Shown here in pieces: positions 42,341-52,706 of a stretch of DNA of 64,000 nt. A program made the translations under genes and the position numbers. How positions within the stretch are numbered: position 1 is the stretch's first letter; the number at the start of each line of letters is the position of its first letter. The stretch covers positions 682,001 through 746,000 of the forward strand of contig NZ_JBKBHD010000001.1 in NCBI RefSeq assembly GCF_046297875.1. The letters run 5' to 3'. The DNA comes from Parvibaculum sp046297875 (lineage in GTDB: Bacteria; Pseudomonadota; Alphaproteobacteria; Parvibaculales; Parvibaculaceae). Under the pieces are notes generated by a model, which worked only from the letters and a program-made list of their open reading frames with translations, did not search any database and was not told where the DNA came from.

Positions 42341-43759
42341 TCAGTAGCGGTAGGTGTCCGGCTTGTAGGGGCCTTCGGCGGCGACGCCGATATAGTCGGC
42401 CTGCTTCTTGTTCAGCTTTTCGAGCTTCACGCCGATCTTTTCGAGATGGAGGCGGGCGACCTTCTCGTCCAGCGACTTCGGCAGGACATAGACCTTCTTG
42501 TCGTACTCGCCCGGCTTCGTCCACAGCTCGATCTGCGCGAGCGTCTGGTTGGTGAAGGAGGCAGACATGACAAAGCTCGGATGGCCGGTGCCGCAACCGA
42601 GATTCACGAGACGCCCCTCGGCAAGCAGGATGATACGCTTGCCATCCTGGAACTCGATCTCGTCGACCTGCGGCTTCACATTGTGCCACTTGAGATTGCG
42701 CAGACCGCCGATCTGGATCTCGCTGTCGAAGTGGCCGATGTTGCAGACGATGGCCCGGTGTTTCATCTTGCGCATGTGATCGACAGTGATGACGTCGACA
42801 TTGCCCGTCGTCGTGACGAAGATGTCGCCGCGCGGCGCGGCTTCATCCATCGTCGTCACTTCATAGCCTTCCATTGCGGCCTGCAATGCGCAGATCGGAT
42901 CGATCTCGGTGACGATGACGCGGCAGCCTGCCTGACGGAGCGAAGCGGCAGAGCCCTTGCCGACATCGCCGAAGCCTGCCACGACACCGACCTTGCCCGA
43001 CATCATGACGTCGGTCGCGCGGCGGATGCCGTCGACCAGCGATTCACGGCAGCCATAGAGATTGTCGAATTTGGACTTCGTCACGCTGTCATTGACGTTG
43101 ATCGCGGGCCAGAGCAGCGTGCCCTTCTTCTGCATTTCATAGAGACGGTGAACGCCGGTGGTGGTTTCCTCCGTCACGCCCTTCACGGACTTCGCAACCT
43201 GGTTGTACCAGCCCGGCTTGTGCTTCAGGCGGCGCTTGATCGCGGCGAAGAGGATTTCCTCTTCTTCATTGCCCGGCGTTTCGAGGAACGCCGTATCGCC
43301 GTCTTCGGCGCGCTTGCCGAGATGGATGAGGAGCGTCGCGTCGCCGCCATCGTCGAGGATCATGTTCGGCGTGCCGCCATCGGCCCATTCGAAGATGCGG
43401 TGGGTATATTCCCAGTAGTCCTCGAGGTTCTCGCCCTTGATGGCAAAAACGGGTATGCCGCGCGAGGCGATTGCAGCCGCGGCATGATCCTGCGTCGAAT
43501 AGATGTTGCACGAGGCCCAGCGGATATCGGCGCCGAGATCGGCCAGCGTCTCGATCAGCACGGCGGTCTGGATCGTCATGTGGAGCGAGCCCGCGATCCG
43601 CGCGCCCTTGAGCGGCTTCTTCGGACCGTATTCCTCGCGCGTCGCCATCAGGCCCGGCATTTCGGTTTCCGCGATGTCGATTTCCTTGCGGCCCCAATCG
43701 GCGAGATTGATGTCCTTGATCGCGTAATCGTGAGTGTCTGCTTTTGCGGCCTGGCTCAT
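42341..43759 (-). CDS. ahcY: Adenosylhomocysteinase
   Basis: A 472-residue S-adenosylhomocysteine hydrolase that removes the product of SAM-dependent methylation. Substrate-site blocks are GARIAGSLHMTIQTAVLIET near residue 50 and INVNDSVTKSKFDNLYGCRE near 220; the NAD-binding motif is VAGFGDVGKGSAASLRQAG near 265. The C-terminus ends KPDTYRY, with the conserved Lys and Tyr. ATG 43759 is chosen over upstream ATGs because AGGAG lies at about 11 bases and family length (465-470) is matched. A strong hairpin precedes it. Confidence 0.95.
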   Translation of the reverse strand: MSQAAKADTHDYAIKDINLADWGRKEIDIAETEMPGLMATREEYGPKKPLKGARIAGSLHMTIQTAVLIETLADLGADIRWASCNIYSTQDHAAAAIASRGIPVFAIKGENLEDYWEYTHRIFEWADGGTPNMILDDGGDATLLIHLGKRAEDGDTAFLETPGNEEEEILFAAIKRRLKHKPGWYNQVAKSVKGVTEETTTGVHRLYEMQKKGTLLWPAINVNDSVTKSKFDNLYGCRESLVDGIRRATDVMMSGKVGVVAGFGDVGKGSAASLRQAGCRVIVTEIDPICALQAAMEGYEVTTMDEAAPRGDIFVTTTGNVDVITVDHMRKMKHRAIVCNIGHFDSEIQIGGLRNLKWHNVKPQVDEIEFQDGKRIILLAEGRLVNLGCGTGHPSFVMSASFTNQTLAQIELWTKPGEYDKKVYVLPKSLDEKVARLHLEKIGVKLEKLNKKQADYIGVAAEGPYKPDTYRY

Positions 43760-43821
43760 GGGCTGTCGCGCTCCTGTCATGCTTTCGGAATGGAAGTCGG
43801 CCACCCGCAATCGGGGCGGCA

Positions 43822-43854
43822 GCCGGCGCGCAACGGCAAATTGCGCCAGCCGGC
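43822..43854 (-). promoter_or_regulatory. Strong hairpin in the ahcY leader region
   Basis: On either strand GCCGGC and GCGCAA pair with TTGCGC and GCCGGC, a 12-bp stem with a 2-nt bulge and a seven-base loop, 63 bases upstream of the ahcY start. There is no adjoining T-run, so it is not a terminator. I could not match the SAH riboswitch core, so a known riboswitch class is not claimed. Confidence 0.4.
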
Positions 43855-44064
43855 GCTGGCGTCGTGGGGTCTTATAACAAGCGGGGCCGGTGGCGGCAAG
43901 GGCGATATAAAGAAATGTTTATATGTTATTGCGGCCAGACGGCGCGGGCTCGGCCGGCGGTTTTCACGGGAATGGCCCCGCCGATCTTACCCGAAAGGTC
44001 ATGGACGGGGCGGCCTGCGACATGCCATATGCCCCTCATTATCAGTTCTGAAACGAGACCTGCC

Positions 44065-44877
44065 TTGACCCAGCACCCGCTCGATCTCGCCACGCACCTC
44101 ACGCCCAAGGGCAATGGCCGGCTTGAGGGCCATACCTCACCCGGCTATTGGAACATGATGGGCCCCTTCGGGGGAACGACCGCGGCGACGCTTCTGCGTG
44201 CCGCGCTGGAAGCGCCGCAACGGCTGGGCGACCCGGTGGCGCTGACGGTAAATTTCTGTGCGCCGATCGCGGAAGGCATGTTCGAGATCGAGCTCATCGA
44301 GGCGCGGACCAACCGCTCGACGCAGCACTGGATGATCGTCATGCGGCAAGGAGACGATATGGTGGCGACGGCGAGCGCCGTCTTCGCCGTGCGGCGGGAG
44401 AGCTGGGCGCACCAGCCCGCCGCCCTGCCGAAACTCCCGCCCGCCGAGACGCTGACACCGATGGACACCGTGGGCCGAAACGCCTGGCTGTCGCGCTACG
44501 AATTCCGTTTTGCCGAAGGTGCGATCCGCTTCGAACCGCGGGAAGACGACAAGCCGGACAGCGCCTATTCCTCGCTCTATGTTCGCGATCTGCCGGAGCG
44601 GGAGCTCGACTTCACGGCTCTTGCCGCCCTGAGCGATACGTTCCTTGTACGAATTTTTCAGGTGCTCGGAAAATTCCTTCCAGCGGGAACGGTATCGCTC
44701 ACCACCTATTTCCACACAGATGCAGCGGGCCTTGCGGCGCAAGGCACGAAACCGCTCATCGGCACCGCGGATTCAAAGGTCTTCCGGCAGGGCTATTTCG
44801 ACCAGACGGCGGAACTGTGGGGTGCGGACGGTCAACTGCTCGCAACCAGCGTGCAGACGGTCTATTACAAGGCGTGA
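44065..44877 (+). CDS. Acyl-CoA thioesterase family protein (TesB-like, 4HBT_3)
   Basis: A 270-residue double-hotdog thioesterase. The blocks PGYWNMMGPFGGTTAATLLRA, at residues 30-50, and LTVNFCAPIAEGMFEIELIE match thioesterases of the TesB/4HBT_3 group, and the second hotdog includes LTTYFHTDAAGLA and GYFDQTAELWGADGQLL. TTG 44065 gives the family-like start TQHPLDLATHLTPKGNG; ATG 44029 in frame would add 12 residues and has no better ribosome site. The family hydrolyses acyl-CoAs; chain length cannot be told. It converges with the HPr gene with two bases between the stops. Confidence 0.82.
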   Translation: MTQHPLDLATHLTPKGNGRLEGHTSPGYWNMMGPFGGTTAATLLRAALEAPQRLGDPVALTVNFCAPIAEGMFEIELIEARTNRSTQHWMIVMRQGDDMVATASAVFAVRRESWAHQPAALPKLPPAETLTPMDTVGRNAWLSRYEFRFAEGAIRFEPREDDKPDSAYSSLYVRDLPERELDFTALAALSDTFLVRIFQVLGKFLPAGTVSLTTYFHTDAAGLAAQGTKPLIGTADSKVFRQGYFDQTAELWGADGQLLATSVQTVYYKA

Positions 44878-44879
44878 AA

Positions 44880-45182
44880 TCAGTCGCGCTCGCCGAAGCC
44901 GTCGGCAACAAGAGCGGCAAGGGCTTCAAGTGCGGCTTCAGCCTCGGCGCCTTCGGTCTCGATATGGATGCAGCAGCCGGGCGCGGCGGCAAGCATCATC
45001 AGGCCCATGATGGACGTGCCCGGCACCGTCTGCCCATCGCGCGAGACGCGGATATCGGCATCGAATTTTTCAGCGGTCTGAACGAATTTCGCCGAGGCGC
45101 GCGCATGAAGGCCGCGCGTGTTCACAATCTCGACATCACGGACAAAAAGTGCGGCGCGCGGTGTGGCTTCGGCGGAGGACAA
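44880..45182 (-). CDS. ptsH: HPr family phosphocarrier protein (regulatory PTS)
   Basis: A 100-residue HPr. The phosphorylated His is in VNTRGLHARASAKFVQTA near residue 26, and the regulatory Ser is in TVPGTSIMGLMMLAAAPG, the site phosphorylated by HprK. I place the start at TTG 45182, with GGAG nine bases before it and four bases after the EIIA stop; GTG 45200 (overlapping EIIA) is an alternative. It is the last gene of the chvI-chvG-hprK-EIIA-HPr cluster. In alphaproteobacteria this short PTS has no sugar permease and serves regulation. Confidence 0.9.
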   Translation of the reverse strand: MSSAEATPRAALFVRDVEIVNTRGLHARASAKFVQTAEKFDADIRVSRDGQTVPGTSIMGLMMLAAAPGCCIHIETEGAEAEAALEALAALVADGFGERD

Positions 45183-45186
45183 GGGT

Positions 45187-45594
45187 TCAGGCTCCGTCAC
45201 CGGCCAGCACGCGGCTTGCGATCGAGATATATTTGCGTCCGGATTCCTGCGCCTGATCAACGGCGTCGCTGAGCGAGGCGCTGTCGCGGACTGAGGCAAG
45301 CTTGATGAGCATGGGAAGGTTCACACCCGCAATCACCTCGACCTTGGCCTTGTCCATAACCGAGATGGCAAGGTTCGAGGGCGTGCCGCCGAACATGTCG
45401 GTCAGGAGGATCACGCCATCGCCGTGGTCGGCGGAGGCGACCGCTTTCAGGATGTCCTTGCGGCGCTGCTCCATGTCGTCGTCCGGCCCGATGCAGATGG
45501 CAGCGACCTGAGCCTGCGGCCCGACGACATGCTCCATCGCCGCGACGAACTGGCTGGCCAGCTGACCATGCGTTACGAGTACCAAACCGATCAT
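45187..45594 (-). CDS. PTS EIIA component, mannose-type (regulatory PTS)
   Basis: A 135-residue EIIA of the ManX type. The active His lies in LVLVTHGQLASQFVAAME near residue 9, and the conserved DMFGGTPSNLAISVM block follows near 68. It takes phosphate from HPr. No EIIB, EIIC or EIID gene is nearby, which is the norm for the alphaproteobacterial regulatory PTS, where the phosphorylation state of EIIA is a signal in carbon and stress control. A predicted promoter lies 100 bases upstream, inside the gap after hprK. Confidence 0.92.
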   Translation of the reverse strand: MIGLVLVTHGQLASQFVAAMEHVVGPQAQVAAICIGPDDDMEQRRKDILKAVASADHGDGVILLTDMFGGTPSNLAISVMDKAKVEVIAGVNLPMLIKLASVRDSASLSDAVDQAQESGRKYISIASRVLAGDGA

Positions 45595-45693
45595 CCAACG
45601 ACCTCAATGCCGCAAAATTCCGCAATCCGGCGATACTCCCGACCGCCAGCCGCCCGCGCCCCCGCGAAGGGGCGTATCGTGACCCCAATCGCG

Positions 45694-45722
45694 CGCATAA
45701 AACAAGTGTTGCGATGCAACAA
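45694..45722 (-). promoter_or_regulatory. Predicted promoter of the EIIA-HPr genes, with overlapping palindrome
   Basis: On the minus strand TTGTTG, a 17-base spacer and TATGCG form a plausible promoter, 100 bases before the EIIA start. The palindrome TGTTGC-GAT-GCAACA (45707-45721) overlaps its -35 and spacer, so a dimeric regulator could cover it. Confidence 0.35.
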
Positions 45723-45776
45723 TCGGCAGTTCAGTCAAGCAATCGCCCAAAATGAATGCAAGCCGGCGGCCTGCCT

Positions 45777-46259
45777 TCAGCCGTACCGACCGAAACGGCC
45801 ATCTTCCCCTGGAAAGCCCGCATCCGGCAGGGTCTCCAGCGCGAGGCGGAGCTTGGCGGTGGCGGTGCCGTCGAAAGCGTGGAGCGATATCACGGGCAGG
45901 CGCACGCCGAGAATGGTTTCGTAACGCGGCTCGGCGATACGCGGCACGGAGACACGGGCGACAAGATCGGCGATGAGCGCAAGCGGGGCCTCGGGAACCG
46001 ACGGCAGCGCCACGAGCCCAAGCCCCCGCAGCTCGACAAGACCGGCCAATGCCGCGGGCGCACTCGCCACAAGGCCGGAAGCGGCCTCACGCAGGGCGAC
46101 CTGGTCGTCGGCGACAAGGCGCGTTTCGCCGCTTGAATCCTCGCGAACGAGGCGGAAGGCAAGATCGGACTTGCCTGTCCCGGAAGGCCCGCGCAGCAGG
46201 ACGGCGCGCGTGCCGAGAGCGACGCATGTGCCATGAACATAAAGGGACGGGGCGGTCAT
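45777..46259 (-). CDS. hprK: HPr kinase/phosphorylase, short alphaproteobacterial form
   Basis: A 160-residue HprK consisting only of the C-terminal catalytic domain; Gram-positive HprK is about 310 residues with an N-terminal domain that is missing here. The P-loop is LLRGPSGTGKSDLAFRLV near residue 22, and VADDQVAL near 49 holds the catalytic Asp. The later signature reads VELRGLGLVALP. It phosphorylates or dephosphorylates Ser of HPr. Its ATG overlaps the chvG stop by four bases, tying the PTS switch to the ChvG/ChvI sensor; this linkage is known from Rhizobiales. Confidence 0.93.
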   Translation of the reverse strand: MTAPSLYVHGTCVALGTRAVLLRGPSGTGKSDLAFRLVREDSSGETRLVADDQVALREAASGLVASAPAALAGLVELRGLGLVALPSVPEAPLALIADLVARVSVPRIAEPRYETILGVRLPVISLHAFDGTATAKLRLALETLPDAGFPGEDGRFGRYG

Positions 46260-48073
46260 CGGCTATCCGTATTCGTCGAAGGCAGTTCGACTGTGAAACA
46301 GGCGCCCGCCACGCGCCCGTCGAGGCCCATGCGGTTTCCTGCGCGGATGGTGCCGCCATGCGCCTCGACGATCTGGCGCGAGATGGCAAGGCCGAGGCCC
46401 GAATGCTCGCCGAAACTGTCCGGCCGGTCGGTATGAAAGCGGTCGAAGATGCGCTCGAAATTCTCGGGCGCAATGCCCGGCCCTTCATCCTCCACCCGGA
46501 TGATGATCGTTCCCGGCGCGCGCGTTGCGACGACATTGACAATGCTGCCGGGCGGACTGAACGAGAGGGCATTGTCGATCAGGTTGCGCACCACCTGTCC
46601 GAGGCGCGTGTCGAAGCCCTTTACGACCATCCCTTCGCGGCCCGGCGCACCTGCATCGATTTCGAGCTTCACGCGTGCAGAGCCGGCAACGCCGGTTTCG
46701 TTGAACAGGTCGCAGACGGTTTCGAGAAGCGTCGCGACATTCACATCCTCACGCTCCGCGCGCGACAGTTCAGCATCGAGACGCGAAGCATTCGAGATGT
46801 CGCTGATGAGGCGATCGATGCGGCGCACATCATCCTGGATGATCTGCATGAGGCGTTCCTTTTGCGCATCATCCTTTGCCAGGCTGAAGGTTTCGATGGC
46901 GCTGCGCAGCGAAGTCAGCGGATTCTTGAGTTCATGCGCAACGTCGGCGGCGAAACTTTCGATCGCATCAATACGGTTGTAGAGCGCGTTCGTCATGTCG
47001 CGGAAGGCGCCCGACAGTTCACCGATCTCGTCGCAGCGTTCGGTGAAATCGGGCAGTTCGGCGCGCGCATTCTTGCCGCGGCGCACAGTTTCGGCCGCTT
47101 GGGCAAGACGGCGCACGGGCTCGGCGATGGTGCCTGCAAGCAGAACGGACAGAAGAATGTTGACGCTGAGAGCCACAAGAAAGACCTGCAGAATCGCGAT
47201 GCGTTCGGCGCGAACGATGCGGTCGATATCGCCGCCGCGCGTGGACAGCATCAGTGCGCCCAGCACCGCACGGTAGCGCTGGATCGGCACGGCGACGGAA
47301 ATGATCAGTTCGCCCCGGTCATTCACGCGCTCCATGCTCCAGGCCTCGCCACGGAGCGCATGCTCAACTTCTTCATACATCAAGCCGTTCTGGCTGCCCG
47401 CTTCGCGGAAGCGTTCGAGATTGCGTCCCGGCAGGATGACGAGTGCCCATTGCGAGAGACGGGCGAAGAAACCCCATTCCTCCGTGCCTTCGGGCGGCGG
47501 CAGCTCGAAGGCAACGATCTGCCCCGACGCCGTCAGCTGGCGCGAGTCGAGAACGAGCATGCCTTCCTTGCCATAAAGGCGCGCGCGGGTGCGTGTGGGC
47601 AGCACGAGGCGGCGAAGGATGGGTGCTGCAGTAGCGGGATTGATCGGCGTGGCGGCATCGAAACCGGCATCGGGATCGGCGCCGGGCGGCGGGGCGAGAA
47701 TGGCGCCGGCGGCAAGAGGGTCGATCAGCGGTGCGTCAGGCGACGTGGTCGCGCCTTCCTCGATGGCACCGGCAATGATCTCGGCCTGTGTGAGAAGGCT
47801 CTGGCGCCGGGCATCGATCAGACCTTCACGGAACTGATTGAGATAGAGAATACCGGACAGAAGAACAAAAAGAGCGGCGACATTGAAGGCGACGATGCGG
47901 CGCGTAAGGCTTGAGAAGCGGCCGCGCGCGAGAAAGCCGCGAAAGGCGGCAAGCGCATGTGCTCCCGCGGCCGACAGACGCGCGGCATTGCCCGGCGGCA
48001 AGAATGCACGGCGCCGCGATGCGGCTTTCCTTTCCGCCTCCTCGCGCGCTTCCTCATCCGTCAGGCTTGTCAT
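46256..48073 (-). CDS. chvG: Sensor histidine kinase ChvG/ExoS
   Basis: A 605-residue membrane kinase. A basic cytoplasmic leader is followed by TM1 (IVAFNVAALFVLLSGILYL, about 60-78), a periplasmic domain of roughly 200 residues, TM2 (ILQVFLVALSVNILLSVLLA, about 300), a HAMP linker, the H box SFAADVAHELKNPLTSLRSA, and an ATPase domain with VRNLIDNALSFSP and HSGLGLAISRQIVEAHGG. ChvG senses acid or envelope stress, held off by periplasmic ExoR in rhizobia; exoR is not in the window. It is 36 bases after chvI and overlaps hprK. Confidence 0.93.
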   Translation of the reverse strand: MTSLTDEEAREEAERKAASRRRAFLPPGNAARLSAAGAHALAAFRGFLARGRFSSLTRRIVAFNVAALFVLLSGILYLNQFREGLIDARRQSLLTQAEIIAGAIEEGATTSPDAPLIDPLAAGAILAPPPGADPDAGFDAATPINPATAAPILRRLVLPTRTRARLYGKEGMLVLDSRQLTASGQIVAFELPPPEGTEEWGFFARLSQWALVILPGRNLERFREAGSQNGLMYEEVEHALRGEAWSMERVNDRGELIISVAVPIQRYRAVLGALMLSTRGGDIDRIVRAERIAILQVFLVALSVNILLSVLLAGTIAEPVRRLAQAAETVRRGKNARAELPDFTERCDEIGELSGAFRDMTNALYNRIDAIESFAADVAHELKNPLTSLRSAIETFSLAKDDAQKERLMQIIQDDVRRIDRLISDISNASRLDAELSRAEREDVNVATLLETVCDLFNETGVAGSARVKLEIDAGAPGREGMVVKGFDTRLGQVVRNLIDNALSFSPPGSIVNVVATRAPGTIIIRVEDEGPGIAPENFERIFDRFHTDRPDSFGEHSGLGLAISRQIVEAHGGTIRAGNRMGLDGRVAGACFTVELPSTNTDSR

Positions 48074-48109
48074 TCCACTTTCACCGGGGCGGACAGATCC
48101 TTCTTCGCC

Positions 48110-48814
48110 TCATGCCTCGCGATAGCGATAACCCACGCCATAAAGCGTTTCGATCGCATCGAAATCGTCGTCCACTTCCTTGAATTTCTTGCGCAGCCGC
48201 TTGATGTGACTGTCGATGGTGCGATCGTCGACATAGACCTGATCGTCATAAGCGGCGTCCATCAGCGAGTCGCGGCTTTTCACATAGCCGGGGCGCTGCG
48301 CCAGCGCCTGCAGGATCAGGAATTCGGTAACGGTGAGTACGACCTGCTTGCCGCCCCAGGTGCAGGTATGACGTTCGGGATCAAGCACCAGCTTGCCGCG
48401 CTCCAGCACCTGCTGGGCAGCGGCACCGTCCGCCGGCGCGCTCTCGCCCTTCGGCGCGGCGCGGCGCAACACCGCCTTCACGCGCTCGACGAGAAGGCGC
48501 TGCGAAAAGGGCTTACGGATATAATCATCCGCTCCCATCTTGAGACCGAAAAGCTCGTCGAACTCATCATCCTTGGACGTGAGGAAAATCACCGGCAGAT
48601 CGGACTTCTGCCGCAACCGGCGAAGCAGCTCCATGCCATCCATGCGCGGCATCTTGATGTCGAAGACGGCAACATCGGGCGGATTGGCAGAAAGCCCGGC
48701 CAGCGCCGCGGCGCCATCCGTGTAGGTCTGAACATGATAGCCTTCGGCCTCGAGCGCGATGCTCACCGAAGTCAGGATATTCCGGTCGTCATCGACCAGA
48801 GCAATCGTCGGCAT
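48110..48814 (-). CDS. chvI: Response regulator ChvI
   Basis: A 234-residue OmpR-family regulator. The receiver has the acidic pair in IALVDDDRNILTSV, the phospho-Asp in VAVFDIKMPRMDGMELL near residue 52 and the Lys in FLTSKDDEFDELFGLKMGAD. The winged helix includes LTVTEFLILQALAQRPGYVK and YVDDRTIDSHIKRLRKKF. ATG 48814 gives MPTIALVDDDRN; the open frame continues upstream without conservation. With ChvG it controls envelope, acid and carbon genes in Rhizobiales, where pckA is often its neighbour. Here an M20 peptidase lies between them. Confidence 0.94.
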   Translation of the reverse strand: MPTIALVDDDRNILTSVSIALEAEGYHVQTYTDGAAALAGLSANPPDVAVFDIKMPRMDGMELLRRLRQKSDLPVIFLTSKDDEFDELFGLKMGADDYIRKPFSQRLLVERVKAVLRRAAPKGESAPADGAAAQQVLERGKLVLDPERHTCTWGGKQVVLTVTEFLILQALAQRPGYVKSRDSLMDAAYDDQVYVDDRTIDSHIKRLRKKFKEVDDDFDAIETLYGVGYRYREA

Positions 48815-49105
48815 TTGCCCCTGTTCCTTCTGACCGGTCCCGCCCTTTTGGCCGGCCTGGTCTCTACAGTCACCGTCGTCCCGGACCTCTCGCATGGCAT
48901 ACCCCGCACACAAAACGCCGCCCAGCGTGGCGACGAGGCTTAGGGTCGCTTTTGGCCCAAAATGTGGCGGCAGTATAAGGGCTTGAGAGATTGTGCGCCA
49001 TGCTTGGTGGAGACCGCCGGACGGGACGGCGTTTGACAGGCCGGGCGCCGCCCGCCAAGAGTTGCAAAACCGCGGGATGCGGATGGAGGCGAGGGGGATT
49101 TGTCC

Positions 49106-50602
49106 ATGCTGAAGCGAATTCTGATCGGGGCAGGCGCGCTGCTGCTGCTTCTTGCGGCCATCGTCATCGGGCGGACGCTGATGATCCCGGCGGCGGAGCT
49201 TGCCGCGTCCGGCGCGCCGGCGAGCATCGATGCCGAGGGCGCGGCCGATCGGCTTGCGCAGGCGATCCGCTTTCCGACGATTTCCCATCAGCGCGGCGCA
49301 GACCCGGCCGATGTCGCGCGCTCGGACGCCGCTTTCGAAGGCTTCCGGAACTGGATGGATGCGACCTACCCCGCCTTAACGGGCGCGACCACGCGCGAGA
49401 TATTCGGCGGGCATACGCTGCTTTACCGCTGGGAGGGCGAGGACGCGTCTCTCGAACCGGTGCTGATGATGTCTCATATCGATGTGGTGCCGATCGCTCC
49501 GGGAACGGAGGATCAATGGGAGCATCCGCCCTTCTCCGGCGCAATTGCCGATGGCTATGTCTGGGGGCGCGGCACGATCGACAACAAGGGCTCGCTGATC
49601 GCGATGGTGGAGGCGGCCGAGCTTCTCGTCAAACGGGGGTTCCGCCCGCAGCGCACGATCTATTTCGCCTTCGGCCATGACGAAGAAATCGGCGGCGGCG
49701 AAGGCAACAAGGCGATTGCCGCAGCGCTGATGGAGCGCGGCATCCGTCTTGCCTGGGTGAAGGATGAGGGCGGCATGATCGGCCACGGGCTGCTGCCCGG
49801 CGTGTCCACGCCGGTCGCCACTATCGGCGTTGCCGAAAAGGGTTCGATCTCGCTCGACATCATCGCCTATTCGAAAGGCGGCCACTCCTCCATGCCCTCA
49901 CCCGCCGCGCAGACGGCAATCGGGCGGCTTGCGCGAGCCCTTGAGAGAATTGGCGATGCACCGTTCGAGTCCCGCGTCGACGGGGCAACGCGGGGCATGA
50001 TCGAAAGCCTTGCGCCGGCGGTGCCGTTCATGCAGCGGATGGTCTATGCCAATCTCTGGCTCTTCGAACCGGTCGTGCGCGGCGTGATGGAACGGACGCC
50101 GACCGGCGCGGCGCAACTTCAAACAACCATCGCGCCGACCATCATCGAGGGTGGCAACAAGGAAAACGTGCTGCCGCCGGAGGCACGCGCGGTCGTCAAT
50201 TTCCGCATTCACCCCCGCGATACGGCGGATAGCATTATCGAACATGTGCGAGAGGCGGTAGGCGACCCGGGTGTGAAGATCGAGCCGCTCGACGGTATCC
50301 GCGAGGCTTCCGCCGTTTCCAACATCAAGGGCGAGGGCTACAGGCTGATCACGCGGGCAATCGGCGAGAATTTTCCGGGCACGATTTCCGCGCCATACCT
50401 TGTCGTCGGGGGCACGGATTCGCGCCACTATCTGCCGATCACCGACAATGTGTTCCGCTTTATCCCCATCCATATGGGTCCGGACGACATGGCCCGCTTC
50501 CACGGCACCAATGAACGCGTGTCTGTCGCCAATATGGGCGAGGCGGTGGCCTTTTATATACGGCTGATGGAAATGCTGGACGAGGCGGACCGGGCGAACT
50601 GA
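49106..50602 (+). CDS. M20 family metallopeptidase (carboxypeptidase S-like), membrane-anchored
   Basis: A 498-residue zinc peptidase. An N-terminal hydrophobic helix (LIGAGALLLLLAAIVIG, about 6-22) is a signal anchor, so the enzyme is probably periplasmic. Zinc ligands: MMSHIDVVPIAPGTEDQWEH near residue 120, the bridging Asp in WGRGTIDNKGSL, the Glu pair in AFGHDEEIGGGEGNKA, and a late His in TDSRHYLPITDNV. The dimerisation domain includes SYSK-like text AYSKGGHSSMPSPAAQTA. TTG 49100 or ATG 49106 could start; a G-rich ribosome site fits 49106. Divergent from chvI, and in the same direction as pckA. Confidence 0.9.
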   Translation: MLKRILIGAGALLLLLAAIVIGRTLMIPAAELAASGAPASIDAEGAADRLAQAIRFPTISHQRGADPADVARSDAAFEGFRNWMDATYPALTGATTREIFGGHTLLYRWEGEDASLEPVLMMSHIDVVPIAPGTEDQWEHPPFSGAIADGYVWGRGTIDNKGSLIAMVEAAELLVKRGFRPQRTIYFAFGHDEEIGGGEGNKAIAAALMERGIRLAWVKDEGGMIGHGLLPGVSTPVATIGVAEKGSISLDIIAYSKGGHSSMPSPAAQTAIGRLARALERIGDAPFESRVDGATRGMIESLAPAVPFMQRMVYANLWLFEPVVRGVMERTPTGAAQLQTTIAPTIIEGGNKENVLPPEARAVVNFRIHPRDTADSIIEHVREAVGDPGVKIEPLDGIREASAVSNIKGEGYRLITRAIGENFPGTISAPYLVVGGTDSRHYLPITDNVFRFIPIHMGPDDMARFHGTNERVSVANMGEAVAFYIRLMEMLDEADRAN

Positions 50603-51020
50603 GCGGTAGCTGCCGCTTTTTGCAGCAGCCGGTGCGTTAACCAAGGGAATGCCGCGCCATCGCGCGCAATACCCGTATTGGCGAACGGGTATTTTGCAGT
50701 GCAAAACCTCGCCGGACGCGCGCTTTTGCAGCGATGATGGACGCATCGCCGCAGGCCTTGCGAGCCGATTGCAAAGCGGTTGCGCGGAACCGGGGCGGCA
50801 ACTATGTTGGCGCCGAATTTCCGGGGATCAGGGGCCGGCCCGCAACGGGCGATGGCCCCGCTTTTGCTTTGTCCCGGCAGAAGGCGCAGAAGCGATCTGC
50901 GGACTCTGCCAGCGGACAGGGCCCATGATAGAGTAAGGCCTCGCAGACAAGGCGCAGGCGGCAGGCGTTAAAACAGGGATGTTGGCCCGAGCGGCCACTG
51001 AGGAGCACGAGGAGAGCAGC
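50603..51020. other. 418-base gene-free region upstream of pckA
   Basis: No supported gene lies here. The left third holds two adjoining perfect palindromes (listed separately), and further TTTTGCAG / GATTGCAAAG-type motifs occur at about 50616 and 50768. The right part is GC-rich without a clear terminator for the peptidase gene. I read it as a long control region and leader for pckA. Confidence 0.6.
50668..50706. promoter_or_regulatory. Two abutting palindromes, candidate operators for pckA
   Basis: AATACCCGT and ACGGGTATT form a 9-bp inverted repeat with an eight-base centre (50668-50693). The next palindrome, TTTTGCA-G-TGCAAAA (50692-50706), is perfect with 7-bp arms and overlaps the first by two bases. 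TTTGCA half-sites recall those of alphaproteobacterial short-chain acyl-CoA regulators (PccR/RamB type, TTTGCAAA), but the arrangement here differs, so the regulator is not named. Confidence 0.45.
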
Positions 51021-52634
<1,614 letters not shown>

Positions 52635-52656
52635 GCATTCGTCAGCGACGAAGCGG

Positions 52657-52687
52657 AAAAGCCCGGAGGGAAGCCTCCGGGCTTTTT
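52657..52687 (+). terminator. Rho-independent terminator after pckA
   Basis: A 13-bp perfect stem (AAAAGCCCGGAGG with CCTCCGGGCTTTT) and GAAG loop with a T-run lies 22 bases after the pckA stop. The A-run on the left lets it also serve the convergent small gene. Confidence 0.92.
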
Positions 52688-52706
52688 CATTGAGCTTCAG
52701 TCGGGC

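Noticed and set aside
43760..44064. SAH or SAM riboswitch before ahcY
   Set aside because: A strong hairpin is present but I could not find the conserved core of a known SAH or SAM class.
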